NCBI GenBank assembly: GCA_030141605.1
Contig: JAQGDQ010000125.1
Span: forward strand, 248,001-312,000
Origin: Tubiluchus corallicola
Taxonomy: Eukaryota > Priapulida > Priapulimorpha > Priapulimorphida > Tubiluchidae
Direction: 5' to 3'
Length of the DNA stretch: 64,000 bases
How positions within the stretch are numbered: position 1 is the stretch's first letter; each line of letters begins with the position of its first letter. A program made the translations under genes and the position numbers. The notes under the pieces are model-generated. The model saw only the letters and a list, made by a program, of their open reading frames with translations. It was not told the DNA's origin and ran no database searches. Below are positions 11,501 to 23,669 of the stretch, in pieces.

Positions 11501-14126
11501 CTGTGATGAGCTATTGCTATTCGAACTAAATTCGGTTTCCATGGGAACCAGGCAGTCATTGACCACGTTATCATTTCCATCATCTTCTGCAGTGGACTCC
11601 AAGTTCACTTGATGAACGTTTTCTTTGTGTGTGGGGAATTTATTTTGATCTTCTAATTCACTTTCACCATGAGTCACTGTGTATGATGCCTTGGGTTTAG
11701 GTTTGAATAAAGAATTTCCAATCTTCTTTCTAAATGATATTCGGCCGTTTTCCTCTGGCAGCTTGTCAGTTACATGATATGTATTAGTTTTTGAACGATG
11801 AAATGCTCTCGATAGGCGGTCTCTTAAGGAATGGCGTTCCTGAGCTGGCTGGAGCGAATGGTGTTGAACATCGGTTTCATGCCCTCCTGACTCTTCATCA
11901 GTTACACTTGAAACGGGCAATATCACTGGTGTGTGTTCGTCCACGTTACAGTTCGCTGAATTTCTTGTAATGGTTGGTACAGTGACTGCTGGAGATGTCA
12001 TTTGGACAACAGAATCAGCTTCTTTCACTGGAGTTCCTTTCTGCATTTGCCTTGGTAATTGTTGTTCGTCTGGACAAGATTCATTTGTTTGCATATCGTT
12101 TCCACCATCACACGATATTACAGATGCAGTAACTTCTGGACTAGCTACTATAATGGTGCTGTTTTTCGACATCCTGGCTGAATGTTTCTCTGGCAGATGT
12201 ATTTCAACTTTGCATGCTACTATATCATCAAATACTTCTGACAGTATGACATTTTCCAGAAGTTCTCCAGCATAAGTTTTAGGCCTTGGCAAGTGGACCG
12301 GAAGTCTCTGTGGGCTAACTCTCAAAGAAGAGTGCCTATACAATAAACATACATCATTATCTTAACTATGATGGAAACTATTGACAACATGGAACAGATG
12401 CACACATTAATTTTCTTGCAGTTGTTCAACTCTGCACTAGGGATATGGCCACTGACAGGTTTCTACATAAACACAAACTTGCACAAGTAAACTATGTCTT
12501 TAACAGTAAGTAGCCGTGATACTTTGCAGGTGACGGACCGGCATTTTTTCTAGACTTTTACACATGAGAATGCTGCCCACATCTATAAATATTTCTCCCA
12601 CAGAAACCGACAGCACATTAGAGCTTTTGCAGGCTCTGTTTGGTCGTTAAGAAACCACAGAAAAATTTTAAATATTCCTAACTGCTCAACACGTGCCTTA
12701 CGATACATTCGATGTTTAGAATTATTAGATGCTCCGACTCGGACTCGTTTTACTTTTGAATCAACAGACATTTCACAGGCGCTTGTTTCTGCTGGGAATT
12801 ATGTTAGGAATGTTCTACTTGCATAACGCATTCATTTTGTAGCTTAACTACATAGCTAAATTAACATTAACTTTAAAATCATCTCCTAATTATCTTCCTG
12901 AGCTTTAAAGACTCACTAATTGTAATGATGATGATGATGATGATGATGATGATAATAATAATAATAGCGTTATCATATAGTTTGTGTCGAGATTAACTAT
13001 TAAGCAAAGTGCACCTCGTCTTAAGTGAGAGCTTGTCTACTTTTGAAACAAAGCGTTTACAATTTTTGTGCTTCCCGGTGAGCACAATATTACAGTAATT
13101 TGATCAGATTGCCTGTTATGCTGCCTCTACCGTGAGCTTGCATTACATGCAAACTGTTCATATTTGCATGACATGTAAACATTAATGCACGTCGTTATAA
13201 TGCCAAACTGTTTTTTTGCATTACCAGAGTACGTGGAAGAAAAAGGTTTGACTGTATTATTAGCTGTATACAGGACAGAAGAGCTTCTTGTACTTGAATT
13301 TGTAAGAAGGCCTGCAAAAGTTTAACCATGTCCGCTATGTCAAAGCCTTATTCTGTCAGACCCATTCAAGGTAGTGTGAAGCGACAACAGAATTAAAGTA
13401 CTGCTTCAATTTTATTAATATAACCGATAATTAATGCTTTATACCTTTTCACTTGCTGGGTTGGCCGGCTTCGCAACTTCAGACTTCCTGTTAAACTGTG
13501 CGTCATTTCCAGGTTTTCCTTGTTTTCCTCCAGCGCGGCTTCTATACTCGGCAGAATTTCTTTCCTCTTGGCTTTCCTGTCGAAAAGAGAACCCAGAAAT
13601 GGCTTCTTTGGTTCTCTAGCAGGCCTCTCTGTCGAAGTTTGCAAGACACCTCGCAGTAGACCTCTCTTCTTGACCGCCTTCATTTCATTTTCGTTTTTCT
13701 CGAATTTCGTTTTGTCGTTGGTGCTGTTAACATAAATGAAATTCGTGTACATTCATTAAATGAACTCGCTTAAATTAACACCATGTTACCAACTTACTGT
13801 AGGCAATTTAACTAAACCAACGTTAAGAAAGACAGTAACTATAATATTTGCTTTTAGCCGCCCTGTTGAATTAGCACAAGTGGCAACGTCAGCACACAAA
13901 CACTGAATAAGACCAATGTTGGGCGTATGGGTTGGGACTTGAAATCGATTTTCAGTTCCATAACTGGCGTTTATATGTCTGTTGTTCATTGTATATAGTT
14001 TTGTATCTGCCACTGGCACTAGTCTATCAAACCTAGGGACTTAGCATATTCAATGAATGCTTTATCACACGGTACTTACCCTGTAAATAAGGACCTTCTT
14101 TTTCCTTCTCCTGGTTTCTTGCCCAT
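2510..14126 (-). CDS. Large PDZ - PH - PH scaffold protein (11 coding exons)
   Basis: Spliced by hand as 14126-14080, 13723-13445, 12335-7144, 6612-6523, 6190-6023, 4991-4896, 4540-4430, 4307-3922, 3592-3403, 2858-2726 and 2567-2510. Every junction is GT-AG and every phase agrees, giving 2249 codons and a TAG stop. The ATG at 14126 has A at -3 and G at +4. Exon 3 alone encodes about residues 109-1840: Ser/Pro/Gln/His-rich, probably disordered, with an RS-like basic stretch near residue 940. The PDZ domain (about 1928-2004) shows a YGFRI carboxylate-binding loop and [15 protein letters not shown]1 (about 2024-2118) shows [12 protein letters not shown]2 (about 2151-2242) ends at the invariant W2232. 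PDZ domains bind C-terminal peptides and PH domains bind phosphoinositides or proteins, so a membrane-proximal adaptor is inferred. No RhoGAP, RhoGEF or kinase domain is present. I do not recognise a named orthologue; syntrophins and ARHGAP21 share parts of the layout only. Confidence 0.8.
5100..5710. repeat. Imperfect fold-back of purine-rich and pyrimidine-rich arms in an intron
   Basis: Roughly 5105-5480 is purine-rich on the plus strand and 5510-5700 is pyrimidine-rich. The arms are related in inverted orientation: AACAGTGTGCAAATA near 5230 pairs with TATTTGCACACTGT near 5657, and GATAGACAGGTTGAC near 5305 pairs with GTCAACCTTGCCACCTGTCTACC near 5517 with mismatches. It lies in the intron between the exons at 6023 and 4991. 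No coding capacity is seen. Confidence 0.5.
12921..12967. repeat. (ATG)n / (ATA)n microsatellite
   Basis: About nine ATG units run into ATA units, within intron 2 of the PDZ-PH-PH gene (12336-13444). I see nothing else of note in that intron. Confidence 0.9.
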
Positions 14127-14574
14127 CTTAATTTAGCGTCAGGCGTTCGTCATTGATACTGTGTCGGAGTCAGAGTTTCTTTCGACGCAAATTACGATGA
14201 GCTCTGGAAAAAACCATACTGGCTATCGTAACGGCAACGTATATGAAATTTCAACGTTATCAAGAATTGATGTATTGATGTATACGCTAAATGTGTGTGT
14301 TGAAAATTTTTGAAATGTTGAAAATTTTAGCAGCTGAACAAGATGTTGCTTGCCTGTACGTACTTATGCAGGCACTTAACGCTCGTTGTGTCAGATATTT
14401 AAATAAGTTTCGTAAATAATAAACATTAGATGATAATTGCAGAAAATTTTGGCAATCTTTCGTGAAATGAGCTGACACTTTTCTGACTTGAGTAACTGAT
14501 TGTCCATATTTTAAAAAAAGCAGTAAAAGTAACCTCCATTAAGTTACATACTAACATAAATAGCTCCTCTTATT

Positions 14575-14905
<331 letters not shown>

Positions 14906-17600
14906 CTGCTACGTGGCCATCTGGCACTTCCTATCGACTGTGGTACTACACCAAAGCCGTGGCTTCATTTGCTTCTGGCCTTTGTTATAAACGCAAATAT
15001 TTCTGTAAGGGCACCGATTTTGTACAAAGAGACCAACAAAGTACGAAGTAAATGAATTCAGCAAAAATCGAAATCTAAAAAACGCAGATTATTTCTAGTT
15101 ATTTGCTCTGTTTCAATATCATAGTTGCTGCGTAATTTACTTTTCAACTCACTTTGGCATGAATGATGAGTTCTATTAATAGTCGTCTATTGCAGGGTTT
15201 TATTTTTGCCGTTTCTTTCACACTTAAATTGCAAGGTCACTCTTTGCTTCATACTTTGGGGCGCAAATTGAATTGCAAATGCATGTTTGCACCACGGTGC
15301 TAGTGTAAAATGTTACATAGTAATCTTAGTAATCATAGTGTGTCTAAAAAAAATTAATTAAGAATAGGCCTACTATACGCCGAAACGTTTCTACTTTGTT
15401 GGCATTAGAAAAAGCAGTGCAGGCCAAATTAGATCTCATTTTGTCATTTTAGGTCTTTAAAATGTCTTAAATGCAGGAAAACCCGTCAGCGGCCTTGGGA
15501 CTCCGCTGCGGAGCCTCCCCAGACCCCAGCTGAAAATTGGGGGGGGGGCGGATTTACACTCTTTGCCCCTCCTGCGTAAAACCTTACACAACGCCACTAG
15601 TAACTAGCGACGTACATTTATCAGTTAATGAGGTGATGACAATCCTGGAGTCTCCTAGGATCTCCTAGGAAAGCAGCACGAACGTATCTTACAATATCTT
15701 ATACTCAGGGGCTTATTAACCAATAGACTAACTAGGCTATAACCTAGGACGCCAAAGTTTGAGGGGCGCCACATTTCAGGCGTCCAATTTTAAAAAATTC
15801 TTATTGTCCTCGGAAAATGTGTATCCGTTCATAACACACCACAAGCAGCTACTTAAACAAGTTGCTACATAAGTGCCATATAACGAACTAGTACAAGGTA
15901 TTACAAAACAAGCAGTTGCCCAGCCTGCTTGTATATAAGCGCATGTACACATAATTAACAATGACCATGTAGAAACTAAGTTAATAGTATTACTCTAATA
16001 CACCATAAGCAATTGATTAATCTGTTCAGTACATAAACAACCATGAATTCACAATAGAGATCGGCAGGGCAGATCTATCAGCCTAGGGCGTCGTAAAGTC
16101 TTGATACGCCCCCGCTTATACTGCGTTTGAGAACACGTAGCAGCTTGATATTAAGTTTATGATACTGTATTTGAGAACGATTGCACACGAGACCATTAAT
16201 TCTTGTGCGACTTTAGCATTATCATGACGGCTACATTAACACAAATTTAGCTATATTCACACATCTTGGCACATCTCCAAAAACAAGCTTTTTGTATGTA
16301 TGCAGTATTGTTATAAATCACGGCTAATAATTAAACATTATATCCTGTCGTAAAAAGGGATTTTTGATATTTAATTCAAAGCAGTTGTGACAGTTATAGA
16401 ACTTGTAAATTTTACTGGCATAGAGAGGCACAACTATACATTGTATGCAATAATAATAGATTAAAATGTAAATTTACTGTTGGTTTTCTAAGTGATTTTT
16501 ATTTATTTTGTAAGGTGAGCGTCTAGTGTGCGTGTACACGTATGACTGGTCTCTGTTTAGATTTTTCTACTTTCCCCAGTTAAACACATGAACGTATATA
16601 AATATGGCTTCGCGCGAGGCGCATATGGCCAATGTTTATTTCCCGGCAAACAAACACTGCCCGAGGTACCCCTGCAGAGTACCATGTGGCAAACACTTGC
16701 ATGGCGTGGAACAACTTCCTTCCAGCAAGAAACTTATGTTATATTCTACGGACATCAGCTAACATTTCGATAACAAACTGTAAAACGTTCAAATTGCCCA
16801 AGTTACGCTCATGAGAACTCCACGTGTGCGTGTACCTTTTAATGAAACTGTAATCCACCGTATTTCCATTATAGTGTAATAGCCAATTAAAAACTGGTTT
16901 TAGTATTTTAGCCTTTTTTTCTGGCTTAAAAAATTGCTTATTGTTCGTGATCTTCAGATAAATTCGTCTTTACATTATGCTATAGTGTCATAGGCAACTG
17001 AAAACTGTTTTTTCGGTTTTAGTCTTTTTTTCGGGCTTATTTGAGCATGATGTTCAGATGAATTAATTTTCACATTTTGTCAGTGTGATAGGCAATTAGA
17101 AATAGTTTTTAGTGCTTTGGTCGTCTTTGTGGCTTGAAAGCTTGCTTACTTGTACATTCTGCCGTTTATCGCAAACAAAGGCTGATTTTGATTTATCCGA
17201 CGTTGGTTTAGAAACTGACTTGCTTTGTTCCGCGGTTGATCTTTGTTTTACGTTTGCCACGTTCACAGAAATCGCAGTCAACTACAGTTTTTAAGTCAAA
17301 ATTGTAAGCTGCATTAACCGCTATTCGGTTTTGAGTTGACTGTCGATTAACCTTGAAGAGTGTATGTCGACTTTGCCAGTTTGTCTGTGCCAAGAAAAGG
17401 ACGTTCGTTCGCATAGTGTCATTGTGTAATATTATTTTAGTTACTATTTGCTGGATTAAAATTATCTCATGTAAAAAATGTAAAAAATATATAGATATAT
17501 GTTACAAGTGTATTAGTTTTACACTTCTGTCACGACTCAGGTATGTAAGACAAAGCTACAAAAGCCAAGCCCCGTTAATTAGGCCTTTTCTTGAAATAAA
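14906..17600. other. Intergenic sequence with degraded repeat ends
   Basis: No supported gene. Around 15480-15605 lies GC-rich sequence with a run of 9-10 G followed by CGGATTTACACTC and ending near CGCCACTAG, which resembles a worn DNA-transposon terminus. Around 15708-15775 and 16070-16115 two direct, partly similar segments share CCTAGG-CG and AAAG motifs. I could not find paired termini or target duplications for these. The rest is AT-rich with only short chance frames. Confidence 0.35.
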
Positions 17601-17607
17601 TGCCCCA

Positions 17608-17641
17608 TACACACACACGCACGCACGCACGCACACGCACG

Positions 17642-17717
<76 letters not shown>
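17608..17717. repeat. (CA)n microsatellite
   Basis: CA repeats with interspersed GCAC units at the 5' side, about 110 bp. The Thr/His-rich frames through it are artefacts. Confidence 0.97.
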
Positions 17718-17719
<2 letters not shown>

Positions 17720-17927
17720 TTAACTGTTAAACGGCGAGTGATTTTTCCCATGGCAGTCCCAGATCGCAGAGTTACACTATATTTTTCAGCAACGCCAATT
17801 GAAAAAATGCAAATGTTACATTACGTAATTTGCCTTTCAGCATTATGTCATAATTAATATATCAATTCACTTCATTTGTCCATGTATATTGTACGAGATT
17901 TGGTATAGAACGCTATGGTGCGTGGTA

Positions 17928-18062
17928 AAAATGGCACGGGAAAAATGACACGGTAAAAATAGCACAGGAAAAAATGCCACAAATTGAAATGTAAGTAAAA
18001 AAATAATTATACAGTAACATTACCTGCTTTTACGTTTGTGCTATTTTTTCCTGTGCCATTTT
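17928..18062. mobile_element. 135-bp TA-flanked inverted-repeat element (Tc1/mariner-type MITE candidate)
   Basis: The left end AAAATGGCAC at 17928 is an exact inverted copy of the right end GTGCCATTTT closing at 18062. Similarity continues inward (GGGAAAAA against CAGGAAAAA). Each end is bordered by TA (17926-17927 and 18063-18064), as expected of TA target duplication by Tc1/mariner transposases. The left arm also carries a second internal copy of the motif. There is no coding capacity. Confidence 0.55.
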
Positions 18063-19527
18063 TAACTGTCGCTGATTTGTTTTTCTGCTGATATCTCCTT
18101 TACGATATGACATATTAGTCAAACGATGCTAATGTTTTGCACAACCGTTACTGCTCATTTGACCATTTTATCTGCAGTTCTGCAGAAATTCTTATGAACC
18201 GCAAAAGTCGTTCTTGAGCAGAACTTAATATTCTTTTAAGATATGGGTAACAGCGCCACCATATCTGTCGCGTGAGGTACAGGGTAAAGAAAACTCGCCC
18301 TCAGACTACAGGTTAGAAAATCCTGGAAGCATATTTTCTCATTTTTGAAACGGGTTACTCGTAAAAATGTCGTATAATGTCTTTTAAATTTGTGATATAA
18401 GAAACAAAACAACAAGATAGAAATAGTCGGTGAATAGTATTTGTTATCAAAATGGAGTAAACAACTCGAATGGACTCACAGGTAACAGGCCTTTGTTCTA
18501 AGCGCTGAAGAGTTACAGGATATATAGTTATACAAAACTGTATTTTTGTAGAAATTATTTGCAGCCTGATATTGCTACAAATTTCGTAATTTCCAAAAAT
18601 GATGCAGTACAGAGCTGAAAAAGAGGTCCCTGGTGTAAGGACTGCCATTGTGATTTAATAGGTTTCCCTTTTTGGAAGAAAATATGACCATATCACTTTT
18701 ACCTGGCTCATTTATGTGACCCATCAAAAAACAGAGACCCATGACCCCACGGACCTATTTTCAGCTCTGTTACAATACGAACACATGATCTTCCAAAGAG
18801 CAGGAGGAAAGGTGTTTGTTGAAGAGAGTGCAAACATGGCATTTTAACCAGAATTAATCAAATTTTCTAATTACTTTGCAAATAATTCATTCTTGTTGCT
18901 GGGCTATGGCTTATGAGACACAAACAAGCGCAGTTTTCGTTCCTATCTATATACAGCTGCTATCTACTATTAGCACAAGTTCGCCTATGTATTTGACGGT
19001 AAAATAACAAATATTTTAATGTTGGTTGTCTGAGCGTATAACAAATTTATTTCTCTAAGCTCCTTTGATTTAGCCCTGTAGTGACTGGTTAAGTCAAGCA
19101 AGGACGAATTGAAAGTGATTCTTTCCGCTAAAATGTTACAGCATTTATAAAATGGCTTCATGCGTGGAAAATTGCGGTTGTCCATAAATTATACGGAAAA
19201 AACCTCTAAAGGTGTTTAATTGCATTTCTAAATTATAATGTGAAATGTATCCTACGTAATTCGAAGCTACTGTACTTATTTACATAAATCATGTAGGCGT
19301 ACGGCTTTCGTGTGTGATGATGTGCCATCAATTATTTGCTCGAAAAATGTGAGGAAAAATTATAAAAATATGAAATGTCATGTTAACTAAATAGACCAAA
19401 TTTTACAGGTATTACCAGGCGCAGGTTGCAACGCAAGTAGAACACGTTTGATGAACACTCTGCTATCCGAACTGTTGTCAAAATGATCATGAATTATATC
19501 CGTGCACAGTTTTAGGATTAATTTTAA

Positions 19528-20060
19528 AGGAAAACCGGACGTTTGTGTAGACATCAATTCAAAATAAAATATGCTCTAAAATATCGAAAACTACAATAAC
19601 TTTTTTAAATCAAAACTCAGATTAAATAATAATTACCTCGGATAGTTAAATTTTGTTGAACTTTCAAAGCCACTCGCGGCTCAGCGAATCCACTAAGACT
19701 AGCAATGGCATCTTCTTGACACACTCGCGTGGCCGACAAGTAGGCGCGGTACCGTGATAAGCATGAGCGTGTTCGTCAGTGACGTAAGAGTGGCATAGAG
19801 CTCATTTTCATGACCTGACATCAGCGTCTTATAGCAATCTTCGCTTATGCAAACGTGCTTGTCGCACAGGAGAGATGATTACCATTGCACAAAATGTGGT
19901 TAATTTGTGACGTAAGCAATACTTGCATTCGGTTACCGTTAATTAACTTTCCAAGCTAATTATTCAGATATAAGAAACAATTGCTGACTTTTATAGGAAA
20001 TGTATATTTTGGACAGTAAACTAAATGAGATTGAATTATAATCAATCGTCCGGTTTTCCT
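19528..20060. mobile_element. TTAA-flanked MITE, 533 bp, perfect 14-bp terminal inverted repeats
   Basis: The ends are AGGAAAACCGGACG (19528-19541) and CGTCCGGTTTTCCT (20047-20060), exact inverted copies. Both are bordered by TTAA (19524-19527 and 20061-20064), so the palindrome is 18 bp with the target site. TTAA duplication is characteristic of piggyBac-type transposases. The interior has no reading frame of note and is unlike the two longer copies downstream, so this may be a distinct subfamily sharing only its ends. Confidence 0.75.
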
Positions 20061-20167
20061 TTAAGTATGCCTCACTTTTCACTTTCATCATTTGTATGGG
20101 TCAGCATGTGTTATTGTGTAAGTTTTGTAACACAGCTATTATAGTTATTGTCATATTAAGTGAATAC

Positions 20168-20176
20168 TAATAGTAA

Positions 20177-20228
<52 letters not shown>
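20168..20228. repeat. (AAT)n microsatellite
   Basis: ATA/AAT triplet tract of about 60 bp, followed by AT-rich sequence without genes to 22060. Confidence 0.95.
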
Positions 20229-20229
<1 letters not shown>

Positions 20230-22068
20230 CAACAACAAACTATCGCTTGTTTTAAATTACCTGTTCTGCGAAATTATATGTCTTGCTGACACTAAATTAT
20301 ATTAACTTAGTAAAATTATTATTGAATGATTGATTAATGTGAACTACAATGATTTTAGAATAATCAATAATCATATGTTTTATGGTTCAAAATATTGAAC
20401 CATTTGGCTTTAATTAGTACAATGCTGTATAACGTTTACAATCTTTTTTAAATTTGCAACATAGGCAAACCGTTTCCATTTAGTATGAGTAATCCTGTTT
20501 TATTGACTCTGGGAAGCATAACACATTTGAGCGTTTTACATAACAATCAAGCTTAGTCATTGCAGGAGCGCAGAATGGGTACATTCAGTTATAGTGGCTT
20601 GATTCAGTAAATTATTAAAAATACATACAGTGTACGCCAAACGACAAATATCTACAGAAACGTATTTTTCTGATGTTTATTGTTTATCCATATGACGTCT
20701 ACTGAATAAATTTTAAAATTATGGCTTTTCAATGGAAAGAAGGCAACATCATTCCAGTAGAATAAAGTTGTTAGAATAATAACAAAAAAGAAAACAACAA
20801 AACAATTACCATTTAGCAGTTATATATATATATATACAATCTCCTACAACCTCCTATATACAATTAATACATTGTGTCTATTAATTGTTTTTAATCAAAA
20901 TTTCCTGATAGCTATTATATTTTAAAAGATAATTCACGTGGACCTTGCATGTGTACTGCAGAAGCGAGCCTGGTAATAGTCCGTTAACCCCTACCACATA
21001 TGAGCCTTCATAGTTAACAGATAAGGTGTTTAGAGGCCTATAAAGTGCCAAATCACTCTCGCCAAGCCGTTATTTTAATGGCAAATATACAATTACTACT
21101 TTAAACAGAATTATTTTTAAATTAGTTTAATCAAAATCTGAATTCTACCAAATATTTTACGCCTGAGCTCAGTTAAATGAATGAAATTCACTCACCATTC
21201 AGGAAGAAGTATTTCATTGCGTCGATGGAGCTATGTGCTCCCTCCATCACCGAAGCTGCTCAGTGCACTAAGCCGTCTCGGAGGAGTTTGACGAAAATAG
21301 ATGAAATCTAATCGCTGCTGCAGCTGCTGTGCTTGCGTCTAGTAGTTTATCGTCAAATAATCTCCCCTTCTATCCCTTGCATCTTTTACTGAGTGGTGCT
21401 AGGAAAAAACGAGTGAAAAATATGCACATAATTAATGTAAATGTCCAAATTAAAAAATTAACTTGCATGCCTTCGATGCAAATTTATCATTTTTGTGGCA
21501 TTCAGCTGAGATTTAAGGTCAGTTATTGGGCCATTCAGATGGAATACAGCCACTGATGATTTACTTTTATGTTTCCAAAGCTGAACATTGAAATAAGTTT
21601 CATAGAAACAATTTTTCACCTCCTGGTTCTTGCCAATATACAGGAGCGACTTGTAGACCTTGAAAATATTGATTTAGATATCTGTCTGTACCGTTTTTAC
21701 ACTGAGTTTTACTCGAAAAATTAAGCGAGTTAAGAAGTACCCAATAAATCGTAAATATCAAAACTTGAAAAAGGTCATCGATACGAATCACTTTATGGCG
21801 TGCAACTGATATTAAGTTAAGTTATAGGATTATCGTGAGTAAATAACGCCAATGTTTCATTTAAAATGAACATTATACATGTAACAAATTTTATACAAAC
21901 GTTATACATAAACAGTTTGTATCGTAAAAGTATCAAAATTTGATTTATATTTCAAAAAATTATAACAGTAATAGGTCCAACTGTATGAATACATCCTCAA
22001 CAGACTGTTATATCACGAGAAGCCATACAAGATGGTACAAAAACCTTTTTTAATAATTGTTGATGTTG

Positions 22069-22249
22069 AGATGTTAGGGCTTGTAAACGTTCATCTAAAT
22101 ATGTTAGGAGGTGTTCACATTCTTGCGCAGATGGTACGGCCAGCACACATTCATGTGCAGATGTTAGTGCGTTTACAGAATCATGTACAAACGTTAGAAA
22201 GTGTACACATTCAGGTATAGATGGTCAAGGCCTGTACACATTCATGTAC
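22069..22249. repeat. 30-bp minisatellite, six diverged copies
   Basis: Six consecutive units of 30 bp (the last 31) start at 22069, 22099, 22129, 22159, 22189 and 22219. They follow a pattern like AGATGTTAG..GTGTACA with TTCATGTAC at the end. The period is a multiple of three, which makes a short frame across it look repetitive, but there is no sign of a real gene. The array ends about 30 bp before a MITE. Confidence 0.85.
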
Positions 22250-22280
22250 AGTGTTAATTCCTTTGGCACTATTTACTTAA

Positions 22281-22876
22281 AGGAAGACAGGATTATTTTC
22301 CATATACTACCCCATTTTTAAGTCCAATAAAAAGTATACATTTTAACACAATTAATACTGCAAAGGCGTTTCTGATCATTAAATAATAGATAAAAAACTT
22401 AATTAACGGCAGACGAGCCCATCTATTTATGACATCACAAACTAACATAATTTTCAACAGCAAAAATATTCTACGAGCGTGTTGCACGTGTTTGCGAAGC
22501 GAAAATTGAAGTACAGTGCTACTGTAAGGAAGATATTCAGTGTATTGTGTTAAAATTAGGCAAGTTTTAAGATAAAGTTCAAATTTACTGCTGTGTTCAC
22601 GCATGAGTTGTCGAACGTGTGTAGTTCGTCAGAAACTAACCTATCTGAACTGAGAGGTACAGCAGCTGTTTTTTGTGCAACATGTTTCAGAAATGCAGGC
22701 GCTGGTCCCGTATAACTAGAGAATGGCGAAATGCATGTGGCGCGAACATGAAATTGTGTTTGTCTGATAATAATTCTTTTGCGTAAGTCATTTTTGAAAA
22801 CATAGTATGTTTCCTTTCAATATTTTAAAGAGTAGATTGTTTTGACGTAGAGTTTAAGATTGGGTCCGGTTTTGCT
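22281..22876. mobile_element. TTAA-flanked MITE copy, 596 bp
   Basis: Left end AGGAAGACAGGAT follows TTAA (22277-22280). Right end GTCCGGTTTTGCT precedes TTAA (22877-22880). The ends are imperfect inverted repeats and resemble those of the element at 19528-20060. The interior is closely similar in the same orientation to 25840-26435, for example AACTTAATTAACGGC, GTGTGTAGTTCGTCA and AATGGCGAAATGCATGT in both copies. It is non-coding. Confidence 0.75.
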
Positions 22877-22983
22877 TTAAAGTAAACAATTGTAAAAGAA
22901 ATTTATAGTGAGTTGTCGTAATATTTACTATTTAGCAAGCTAATTAATTTGATAATGAATCAGAAGAAAGTTTCAGTTGATAT

Positions 22984-23669
22984 CTGTAGCGGATAGCCCT
23001 ATAGGCTGAATAGGCTGAAGCCTAAGGCCCGGGATCAAAAGGGGCCCGGCAAAATAAAACGAAAAAAAATTTTTTTTGTAAAAAAATAAATTGACAAAAG
23101 AGCAAGGGGCCCGCCAAAATAAAATATAGAAAAAAGTTTTTTTTCAAAAGCCAGTCACTATATTTCAAATCGGGTTTACACAATTCAAGTTTACACAATT
23201 TAAGTTTACACAATTCACGTTTACACAGTTTAAGTTTAAGTTCAAAATTTCAGTTTCCGAATTTTTCTGGGGGCAAAGTCAGTTATAATTTCTGAAAAGT
23301 CCATTTTTTTCAACATATCTGACTCAATATGCATCAGTGATAAATTGTTTAATTTGTCATCCTTTAGAGATGACCGTAAATAAGTTTTTATCCTTTTCAG
23401 AGCAGAGAATGATCGTTACCCACTGCAGTTTGAAACCATCATACACAAGTACATTCTAACACATATGTAAACATTTGGGAACAGTGACAGAAGGTTATTG
23501 GATACATCTGTAGTTCAATGCTGCCGTTGCAAGTTTGGTCACATTTCTGGATAAACGACTGAAAGTGTACTAACTCTTCTACAAAAGATGTCTCTAAATC
23601 GTTAGGATATATTTAAAAGGCCCGTTCCAAGCTCAAGCCTAAGGCCCATAAAATCATAATCCGCCGCTG
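22984..23669 (-). mobile_element. hAT-type DNA transposon remnant with 8-bp target-site duplication
   Basis: GTTGATAT occurs immediately left (22976-22983) and right (23670-23677), a perfect 8-bp duplication as made by hAT transposases. The ends, CTGTAGCGGAT and the inverted CAGCGGCGGAT, match at most positions. Inside on the minus strand is the end of a hAT transposase (see the pseudogene entry). The low-coordinate half holds two related AAAATAAA/TTTTTT segments beginning GGGGCCCG and a short tandem array of AAGTTTACACAATT units. Confidence 0.8.
23242..23500 (-). pseudogene. hAT transposase C-terminal (dimerisation) fragment, broken
   Basis: Reading from about 23500 down to a TGA at 23244-23242, one frame gives FPNVYICVRMYLCMMVSNCSG, then a stop, then RSFSALKRIKTYLRSSLK and [19 protein letters not shown]. 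This is the conserved C-terminal dimerisation block of hAT transposases, where SNCSGERSFS is usual. Here the Glu codon has become TAA, so the fragment is inactive. The catalytic and zinc-finger parts of the transposase are absent. Confidence 0.8.

Noticed and set aside
12583-12771. Possible alternative first exon in intron 2 (starts [12 protein letters not shown])
   Set aside because: The nearest donor leaves phase 1, which does not fit the phase-2 entry of the next exon. No family match is known to me.
15480-16115. GC-rich G-run segment and CCTAGG-CG repeats as a transposon
   Set aside because: They look like worn element ends, but I could not pair termini or find a target-site duplication, so they are only noted.
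17353-17857. Thr/His-rich frames
   Set aside because: Products of the (CA)n microsatellite.
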